Origin: Candidatus Coatesiibacteriota bacterium | Lineage (GTDB): Bacteria; B130-G9 | Assembly: GCA_016929465.1 (NCBI GenBank) | Contig: JAFGIT010000224.1 | Coordinates: 1-20,785, forward strand | Length of the DNA stretch: 20,785 nt | Reading direction: 5' to 3' | In this document: positions 14,761 to 20,785 of the stretch, piece by piece | Position numbering within the stretch: position 1 is the stretch's first letter | Layout of the letters: every line of letters begins with the position of its first letter | Position numbers and translations under genes: made by a program | The notes under the pieces: generated by a model | What the model saw: the letters and a program-made list of their open reading frames with translations, nothing else | Told to the model about the DNA's origin: nothing | Databases searched by the model: none

Positions 14761-16260
14761 ATGTCCCTGAGAAGATTGGCCAAGAATGTTGCCTTTAGAA
14801 CCGGCACCGAGGCCTTTAAGAAACTGGTCAACGTCGCCTTCGTCATCTTCGTGGCAAGAGAGCTGGGTGCAGATGGACTCGGGCGCTATAGCTTCCTGCT
14901 CGTCCTGACGAGCATACTGGGGCTCGTGGCAGACTGCGGCTTCTCCACGCTGATGCTGAGGGAAGTGGCTACCAGGCGGGATGAAGCCAGCCGCCTCTTG
15001 GGCGCTGCGATAATTCTGAAGGCATTCCTTTCGGGCGTGGTTTTCGGCCTGCTATGGATCGTGATAGGCTGTTTTCACTCTCCCATCGGTACCGATGGCG
15101 CAGCCACAGACTACACCGAGGCCTACCTCTTTGCGGCCTATAGCATCCTCCTATCCTTCATGGAGATGTTCAATGCCTTCTTCGTTGTGGATCAGCGGCT
15201 TGATCTGGATGCCGTCACGAATGTGGTTCAAAGGGGCGGTGCAGTCCTCTTGGGTGTCCTGCTTGTTGCCTATGGTTGGGGTGTGCTTGGGATTGGGTAT
15301 GCCTTTGCTGTTGCTACTGCGGTGGCAGCGGTGTTCGCCTTGATTCTCGTGATCAGGAGATTCGGGCGCCCCACCTTTGTTTCGGACTTTCCGCTGTTCA
15401 AGTCGATGCTCAAGGAGACCGTACCGCTGGCCTTGACGCTATTCTTCTCCAGCGTCTACTTCCGTATAGACCAGGTGATGCTCGGATGGATGAGGACGGA
15501 GACCGAATTGGGCTGGTACTCTGCAGCATATCGGGTTTTCGAAGTATCCGCGCTCGCGCCATCAATCCTGATGTTGATCGCGCTGCCCATTTTCTCGAGA
15601 TTGCGACAGGAAGCGGAGGACATCATGATCCGTGCCGGGCAGCAGATACTCACTCTCCTTCTTGTCATGGGAATTGTTGTATCCGTGGTTGTTACGTTGG
15701 CCGCGCCCGACATCATCGTCCTTTTCGGCAAGGACTTCGGTAGCGAATCGAGCGATGCACTCATGTTGTTGATGTGGACAGCGATTCCTATCTTCTGCAA
15801 TTTCGTGCTTACAACCCTCTTGATCGCGATAGGGAGACAGGTCGCCCTGATGTACTGCTTCGCCGCCGGAGCGGTTGCGAATATTGCACTGAATCTCGTG
15901 ATGATACCCCGCTGGAGCCATCTTGGCGCTGCCGGTGCGACCCTGATAACCGAAGTCGTGCTCTTCGCGCTGGTCGCCAGAATTCTCGGACGCTCGCTTC
16001 CCGGCTGGCGCCTGAAGGCGATTTTGCTGTTGCCTATTTCAACCGCGGTAGTCGCGGCGGTTCCGCCCTATTTGGTCGGCTTATCCGGAGATCGACTGGT
16101 ATTCGCCGCGCTGTGGACGGTGTTGTATCTTGCGGGCGTTGTCCTCTTCAAGACCATCAAGTGGTCGGAGATCGCCCTATTGAGAAGAGTGGGCGCGGAA
16201 TCACTGCATTCTGATGTCGGCGATTCGGGGGATGGGCGTCAGAACGATCTGATCGAATAA
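14761..16260 (+). CDS. Wzx-type polysaccharide flippase (oligosaccharide exporter)
   Basis: I chose the ATG at 14761, with GAGG five bases upstream, over an earlier start at 14716. It gives 499 residues with about 14 hydrophobic helices and a basic N-terminus (MSLRRLAKNVAFRTGTEAFK). The pattern FVARELGADGLGRYSFLLVL, then DCGFSTLMLREVATRR, matches the start of Polysacc_synt/MATE-like lipid-linked oligosaccharide flippases. YFRIDQVMLGWM and ELGWYSAAYRVFE are the usual helix 7-8 region, and NIALNLVMIPRWSHLGAAGA the usual later motif. The likely role is moving undecaprenyl-linked repeat units across the inner membrane for O-antigen, capsule or exopolysaccharide. The converging ligase gene at 16201 fits the same pathway. 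The last 20 codons overlap that gene on the other strand. Confidence 0.88.
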   Translation: MSLRRLAKNVAFRTGTEAFKKLVNVAFVIFVARELGADGLGRYSFLLVLTSILGLVADCGFSTLMLREVATRRDEASRLLGAAIILKAFLSGVVFGLLWIVIGCFHSPIGTDGAATDYTEAYLFAAYSILLSFMEMFNAFFVVDQRLDLDAVTNVVQRGGAVLLGVLLVAYGWGVLGIGYAFAVATAVAAVFALILVIRRFGRPTFVSDFPLFKSMLKETVPLALTLFFSSVYFRIDQVMLGWMRTETELGWYSAAYRVFEVSALAPSILMLIALPIFSRLRQEAEDIMIRAGQQILTLLLVMGIVVSVVVTLAAPDIIVLFGKDFGSESSDALMLLMWTAIPIFCNFVLTTLLIAIGRQVALMYCFAAGAVANIALNLVMIPRWSHLGAAGATLITEVVLFALVARILGRSLPGWRLKAILLLPISTAVVAAVPPYLVGLSGDRLVFAALWTVLYLAGVVLFKTIKWSEIALLRRVGAESLHSDVGDSGDGRQNDLIE

Positions 16261-19200
16261 CGCCCCTGAGTCGGAGTGCTCGAGTGCGAGGAAGATCATG
16301 ATGAACCAAGCCCCTTCTGGCGGAGTGAAATAGTCGAGGTTATTCTCCCACTCGAGTACTTTGTAGTTGCTTCGATTTCTGTTGTATAGGAGCCGCTCCC
16401 CATTTTGGTCGTAGAAAGCCTTGCCCAGATATGCCCCGGACGACGAAGACCAGACCTTATAGAACAGAATATAGTCGCTGTCTGAATCGATCGGGATCCT
16501 GTCGGAATAGCAGACTGCCCTGAGAGCACCATCCCCTGTTCGGAGAATCTGGGCTGTCGGACCCGCCTTCGCCCCTGACATCTCCCCCGGTGGCATCAAA
16601 CTCGGCATCCCTTCCCGCTGAGTGAATGCATCCCGCCTCTTGATCAGATTGCTGATGTGTTTGACCACGACAAAACGCTGATCGAACTTCAATACGTCGC
16701 TTCTGGCCGCCTTGAAATACTCTACAGTGTCTTGGCCCACACCCTTCAGAGGGAGTGATTCCCAGAGAATCGTCATCGATATGTCATCTTCCCATTGGAT
16801 CGAGAATTCATCCAGCGATATGCCTCTCAGCGTCTCCCGGTGCGACTCTGTCTGCGGCCCCGGGAAGTTCGGGCCGGGCCCATCCGTTGCAAAGCTCTTA
16901 TTGAGCTGGTACTTGGGCTTGAAGTTTTTTACTCTGTCTTGGACCCACTCGATATCCTCCGAATTCTCACTCGAGTCTGCAATCTCAATCAGCTCAATCA
17001 GCGGGCGCGCATCGTGCGGGTCAAGAGAAAAGGCCTCTCTATACTGCAGGCGGGCCTCCGTTTTATTGCCCTCTTTTTCCATCGCTTTGCCGATGAAGTA
17101 ATGGGCCTGCGGCTCGTTCACGCCCATGGATGCAACCTCGCCCAGAAGTTCGACTGCCCGCTTCGGCTGGCCATACTCGAGGGCAAGTTTGCCCGTAAGA
17201 TATAGGTCCCTTGCGCGGTCCGCCGGGGCCGCATTTGCGCGGCTCGACAGCTTCAAGATCAGCGATATAATACGGCCCCCGACGTCGCGATAGTCCGGAT
17301 CCAGCCTTCTTGTGATTTCGAAGAACTTCCTTGCATCCAACAGATTGCCCTGCGACTCGTAGTATTCACCCAGCTTGAAGGCGGACTCAATCTCGAACCT
17401 GTCCATATCCAGAATCTCGATCCTTGTTTGGGCCGCGTCATTCAGTGTTCCGCGCTTGTCCTGGACCTCCGCAATCTGCTTCAGAATCTGCACCGACGGT
17501 GCTAGCGCACGGGCCTCCTCGAGACAGCCGATGGCCAAATCGAATCGTCCTTGATCGGTGAACTGCTCGCTTAAGCCCAGATAAATCTTGCTCAAATGAT
17601 CGTTGTATCTCTGCAGTTGAGTATAGGCTTGTGCACGCGCAAAACCTCGAATGGCCTCGAATACACGTCCAAGCCGCAGCGCGTTCTCAGAGGCCGAGAC
17701 GAGAAGGGCGGGGACGTTATAGGTCTCTTGCGATCGCATGAAGGCTGCCCTCGCCTGCTCAGGCTCGCCCATTGTTGAAAGCGTGAGTCCTATCTTGTAA
17801 AGAAGACGACCATCGGTGGGAGTCAGAGAGGATGCATAGAGGTATCTGCTCAGCGCCCGGTCATTGAAGCCCGTTTTGCGGAGTGCATCACCAATGAAAC
17901 CGTGATAGTCGGCCATAAAGGCCTTTAGAGGAATGATGAGCGCCCAAATTGCGACAGCGAAGGTGAGTGTGACAAGAACTATGCGAACAATGCGGAACCT
18001 GCCCTGGGCGTTGCGTTGCAGCGGCTCGTCCTTTGCTGGGGGCTCTGTGGCCGCCGATTTAATCCTCGCAGGACTCGCGAGTACCAGAGCAAACGAAGCC
18101 AGGGCCAGTGTCGCCGTCGGCGCAATATGGAATGGAAACGCCGATATCGCATTCGTCAGAGTGATGGCAATTGAGGTCATCGCAGAGACCGCGATTGTGA
18201 CCTCATTATCGACTTGTTCCCCCTTGTACCTTTTGAGCGCATGTCTAAGGCTTCTTATTCCGAAGACGAACACTGACAGAATCAGGAATACGAGCGTGAA
18301 TATGCCGACAGCTCCCATTTCTGAGGCGATGTGCAGGTACTCATTATGCGCGTGCGCAAGGCCGCCTCTTGGCGAAACCCGAATTTTCTCGGCGCCTGAA
18401 CTGCGTGCTTGTTCGAGATTCCTCTCGACCTGATAATCGAGGTACAAGTACTTGAAAGCGGCGAGCCCATTTCCGAGCACCGGTGAATCCCACATCATTG
18501 CCTTAGCGTTGGCCCACATAGAGAGCCTTCTGTCGAAGCTGGCCTGCTCGGCGTAGCGGTCTAGCACCGCTGAGTATTTCAGGAAAGCGCCGGCATATAT
18601 CAATACGATGATGAGCAGGATAGACCCCACCACGAGCTTCTGCTTTCGAAGACGGGTCGTTCCCTTCGCTACAATGGAAAGCAGCCCAGTGAAGACACCA
18701 AAGCCAATCACGGTCGCAATTGCCGGTGCACGCGTCATGGTTATCAGGACTCCGACGATGAGAAGAACCAGAACCAGACCAGACACAATCTTCCTGAATC
18801 TTGACTTCAGGATCAGGATGTAGGCGAGAGTCAATGGGACCACGGCGGAGATGTATTCTGACACGAAGACCGGATTGCCAAGAAAGCCCATCACCTTCCT
18901 TCTTGCGGAAACTGCCGATTCCCCGACTTCCTCAACCGGGACACCGAATATGAAGTCCCACCCGAAAGATTGGACTATAGCCATGATTGAATTGAGCACG
19001 CCGCATAGGATAACGATGAACATGAGTGGGACTGGCTTCAGCATCCCATCTTTAAGGAACCTGATGAGAATGATCGTGAACATGAAGCCCAGAAGGATAT
19101 CGAGGAAGGTCATTCCGGCCTCGAATTTACCCCCGCTGAAAATCATCGCCTGGACTGTCGCTGCAAACATCAGAGCTAACGGCAGCCTCAGGGGCTTACC

Positions 19201-19419
19201 AATGGCCGACAACTCGGAAAGCCTCGTCCTTTTTGTGATCTCGTCTGCGATGAAAAACGCAGAGAGGAGAATTACGATGAACTGGAAAAGCAGCTCCTTC
19301 GCGTAATTGAGCGACCAGAATGGCCATAGTGAGAAGAAGATGGGCCCCAGAAGCAGTATCAATAAAATAAGAAGCCTCGCTGCATTGCGGAATACAGATC
19401 GTCTGTGATTTTTTGTCAT
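16201..19419 (-). CDS. O-antigen ligase/polymerase-like membrane protein fused to TPR repeats and a C-terminal beta domain
   Basis: I prefer the ATG at 19419 (MTKNHRRSVF); the 35 codons upstream of it look non-coding and begin with TTG. No strong ribosome binding site is seen. 1,072 residues. Residues 15-455 form about 11 membrane helices with the Wzy_C/WaaL pattern: MTRAPAIATVIG (near 228), GLAAFKYLYLDYQ, and HAHNEYLHIASEMGAVG (near 356), which holds the conserved His and Glu of the periplasmic loop. A further helix lies near 478-495. Then about eight TPR-like repeats follow (about 515-810), for example LLYKIGLTLSTMGEPEQARA and AHYFIGKAMEKEGNKTEARL. The last 200 residues are beta-rich (YILFYKVWSSSSGAYLGKAF), like a jelly-roll carbohydrate-binding domain. 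It may ligate or polymerise glycans, or glycosylate surface proteins, with the TPRs outside the membrane holding partners. Confidence 0.82.
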   Translation of the reverse strand: MTKNHRRSVFRNAARLLILLILLLGPIFFSLWPFWSLNYAKELLFQFIVILLSAFFIADEITKRTRLSELSAIGKPLRLPLALMFAATVQAMIFSGGKFEAGMTFLDILLGFMFTIILIRFLKDGMLKPVPLMFIVILCGVLNSIMAIVQSFGWDFIFGVPVEEVGESAVSARRKVMGFLGNPVFVSEYISAVVPLTLAYILILKSRFRKIVSGLVLVLLIVGVLITMTRAPAIATVIGFGVFTGLLSIVAKGTTRLRKQKLVVGSILLIIVLIYAGAFLKYSAVLDRYAEQASFDRRLSMWANAKAMMWDSPVLGNGLAAFKYLYLDYQVERNLEQARSSGAEKIRVSPRGGLAHAHNEYLHIASEMGAVGIFTLVFLILSVFVFGIRSLRHALKRYKGEQVDNEVTIAVSAMTSIAITLTNAISAFPFHIAPTATLALASFALVLASPARIKSAATEPPAKDEPLQRNAQGRFRIVRIVLVTLTFAVAIWALIIPLKAFMADYHGFIGDALRKTGFNDRALSRYLYASSLTPTDGRLLYKIGLTLSTMGEPEQARAAFMRSQETYNVPALLVSASENALRLGRVFEAIRGFARAQAYTQLQRYNDHLSKIYLGLSEQFTDQGRFDLAIGCLEEARALAPSVQILKQIAEVQDKRGTLNDAAQTRIEILDMDRFEIESAFKLGEYYESQGNLLDARKFFEITRRLDPDYRDVGGRIISLILKLSSRANAAPADRARDLYLTGKLALEYGQPKRAVELLGEVASMGVNEPQAHYFIGKAMEKEGNKTEARLQYREAFSLDPHDARPLIELIEIADSSENSEDIEWVQDRVKNFKPKYQLNKSFATDGPGPNFPGPQTESHRETLRGISLDEFSIQWEDDISMTILWESLPLKGVGQDTVEYFKAARSDVLKFDQRFVVVKHISNLIKRRDAFTQREGMPSLMPPGEMSGAKAGPTAQILRTGDGALRAVCYSDRIPIDSDSDYILFYKVWSSSSGAYLGKAFYDQNGERLLYNRNRSNYKVLEWENNLDYFTPPEGAWFIMIFLALEHSDSGALFDQIVLTPIPRIADIRMQ

Positions 19420-19676
19420 CGTCGATTGCACATCAGTAGCGGAATAGGTGGGAACTCTCTCGCCTAGAGGTCGGGCGAATAGCTGATAATTCCTTCGTAT
19501 TGTTAATCTCCTGCCCCTTTTCAATTTCGCGGAATGCCTATCAGAAAAGGTCCGAGCTTGTCAGCTCGGCAGCGCCAGCTTGTTATGCACTACTATAGCA
19601 GAAGAAAAGAGAAGCCAAAGCTATTTTGATGGATAGCCGGAACTCAAATCTCGAATGGGGTGCCAGGGAAATCCTG
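19420..19676. other. Short intergenic stretch with a minus-strand terminator
   Basis: Besides the hairpin at 19552-19569, nothing gene-like is supported. The minus-strand open frame running up to 19524 is more likely leader sequence of the ligase gene than protein. Confidence 0.45.
19552..19569 (-). terminator. Intrinsic terminator-like hairpin after the HD-GYP gene
   Basis: Read on the minus strand, CCGAGCT-GACA-AGCTCGG forms a seven-bp stem and is followed by ACCTTTTCT, a short T-run. It lies about 108 bases past the HD-GYP stop and would separate it from the ligase gene. Confidence 0.5.
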
Positions 19677-20785
19677 CTATTCGGGCCTTCGCAGCTGGTG
19701 TGCGCAGACCTCTTCGAGGCCGGGCCTCTCTCTGAGAAGGTCGAGAAACTCCTCAACCACGGCCGGATCGAATTGCAGTCCGGAACATCTGATAAGTTCA
19801 TTCCGGGCCTCGCTAGGGCCCATCGCCGGCCTGAATGGTCTATCTGAACGCATCGCCACGTAGGCCTCGACAACACGATGAATCCTTACAGCGTGTGGGA
19901 GCTTACTCCCCGAGAGCTTGTCTGGATAACCCTCGCCATTCACGTCCTCGTGGTGATGGCGGACGAGCTTCACAAAACCGTCAGGACCGTGGACCGGTCG
20001 CAGCAATCGCTCGCTTATCATAGGATGCACCTGGATGTTCTTCATCTCCTCATTATCGAGCGGCGCCGGCTTCCTGAGAATTTTCTCATCGATTCCCTCG
20101 ATTCCGATATCATGCCATAAACAGAGCATTCTTAGATCTTTGAGCTCTACTTCGGATAGACCGATCTTCTGGCCAAGAATCGCACCGATATGTGCAATGC
20201 TCTCAGTGCGTGCTGGTTCATATCCGGATCGCTCCTCGGCATCCTGCCTCATCTGCTCTAATAGAGCGGCGTATTTCTTCAGGAATTCATCTCGCGAAAC
20301 AGGCGGCGAACTGTCTGACTTCGCCAGGTCAATCATCCTTATCCCGTTTGCATACTCTTCGACAACCGGCGAGATTATCGAGGCGAGCTTCTGCGTTGCC
20401 TCTTGCACGTCCGAGACGGCCCTCTCGATGTTCGCCAGCCTCGACTCGACTTCGTCATTCTCTCCGACCGCCATCTGCCTTCGAAGCATCCCAACGCTCG
20501 AAAGGACGACCGAGAGAGGATTATTAATCTGGTGATTAACCGTCACAGCTGTCTCCACGATTGTCTGGACCTTCTGCGCCATCGCGAGCTTTGCGTAGAG
20601 ATTGCTGTGAACAAGTGAAGTGGCTATCTGCCCAGCAAGTATCCCCAGAATACGTCCGGCATGTGGTCCCGGATCATTGCTTGAAGAGCCTATTAGGGCG
20701 ATAGCGCCGATTGGATTGCCTGTTGCAAGAAGCGGGAGACACACGATGGAGTACTCTCCTGGAGGGAGTCCGGGCTCATCGAGAA
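19677..20785 (-). CDS. GAF / histidine-kinase-like / HD-GYP signalling protein (5' end beyond window)
   Basis: The frame is still open at the window edge (upstream codons read DEPGLPPGEYSIV), so the N-terminus is missing. The first visible part is the end of a GAF domain (CLPLLATGNPIGAIALIG...AGQIATSLVHSNLYAKL). Next comes a segment like the histidine kinase dimerisation helix, VNHQINNPLSVVLSSVGML, with the H and NNPL of an H-box but no kinase domain after it. After a linker comes an HD-GYP region: LWHDIGIEG, KILRKPAPLDNEE, HHHEDVNGEGYPDKLSG, VVEAYVAMRSDRPFRPAM. HD-GYP domains cleave cyclic di-GMP. Here the usual HDIGK reads HDIGI, and I cannot find the usual upstream His, so activity may be altered. 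It is cytoplasmic as far as seen. It may sense a ligand through GAF and adjust cyclic di-GMP. Confidence 0.82.
   Translation of the reverse strand, partial: LDEPGLPPGEYSIVCLPLLATGNPIGAIALIGSSSNDPGPHAGRILGILAGQIATSLVHSNLYAKLAMAQKVQTIVETAVTVNHQINNPLSVVLSSVGMLRRQMAVGENDEVESRLANIERAVSDVQEATQKLASIISPVVEEYANGIRMIDLAKSDSSPPVSRDEFLKKYAALLEQMRQDAEERSGYEPARTESIAHIGAILGQKIGLSEVELKDLRMLCLWHDIGIEGIDEKILRKPAPLDNEEMKNIQVHPMISERLLRPVHGPDGFVKLVRHHHEDVNGEGYPDKLSGSKLPHAVRIHRVVEAYVAMRSDRPFRPAMGPSEARNELIRCSGLQFDPAVVEEFLDLLRERPGLEEVCAHQLRRPE

Noticed and set aside
19420-19524. N-terminal extension of the ligase protein from a TTG at 19524
   Set aside because: The added 35 residues are basic and non-membrane, have no ribosome binding site and do not look like the start of this family; the ATG at 19419 is followed directly by the first helix.

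Overview
The window comes from an uncultured-looking, GC-moderate bacterium. It is probably Gram-negative with an outer surface rich in glycans: it carries a Wzx-type flippase, a Wzy/WaaL-type O-antigen ligase-like protein, two GT39-type membrane glycosyltransferases, large secreted Asp-box propeller proteins and an HD-GYP signalling protein. I cannot assign a phylum from sequence alone. Many intergenic stretches hold dispersed hairpin repeats.

Layout. Positions 10-456 (minus) hold the 5' part of a truncated GT39-like glycosyltransferase. Positions 804-7155 are an unusual array of RHS fragments, all on the plus strand. Three open copies of the RHS-associated core (804-2003, 2356-3483, 4886-6346) end at the usual DP.G border and then run into three unrelated C-terminal tips. 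Each is followed at once by a different small or medium gene (2032-2325, 3597-4790, 6374-6727). Two of these are short membrane proteins with good ribosome binding sites, as expected for immunity partners of toxin tips. A fourth RHS remnant (6832-7073) is dead. Five copies of a palindromic repeat, all in the same orientation, sit at or inside the RHS junctions; in the three open copies it is read in the same frame. Copies 2 and 3 encode nearly identical protein cores but differ at many silent sites, so the protein was selected for a long time.

Positions 7218-8831 encode an intact GT39-like membrane glycosyltransferase. Positions 8832-9357 are a non-coding stretch of hairpins and repeats, one of which is an inverted copy of a repeat at 609-690. 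Positions 9358-13954 hold two tandem secreted proteins of about 760 residues made of Asp-box propeller repeats plus a shared C-terminal domain; the first is interrupted by one in-frame TGA. A small cupin gene (13988-14362) follows.

Positions 14761-16260 encode a flippase behind a good sigma-70-like promoter. It converges on, and overlaps by 60 bases, a minus-strand gene (16201-19419) for an O-antigen ligase-like protein fused to TPR repeats and a C-terminal beta-rich domain. The right edge (19677 onwards, minus, incomplete) carries a GAF / histidine-kinase-like / HD-GYP protein.

The RHS array is the most unusual part. It looks like a store of polymorphic toxin tips with their partners, linked to a palindromic element that tolerates in-frame insertion. 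The glycan genes around it suggest a variable cell-surface locus.
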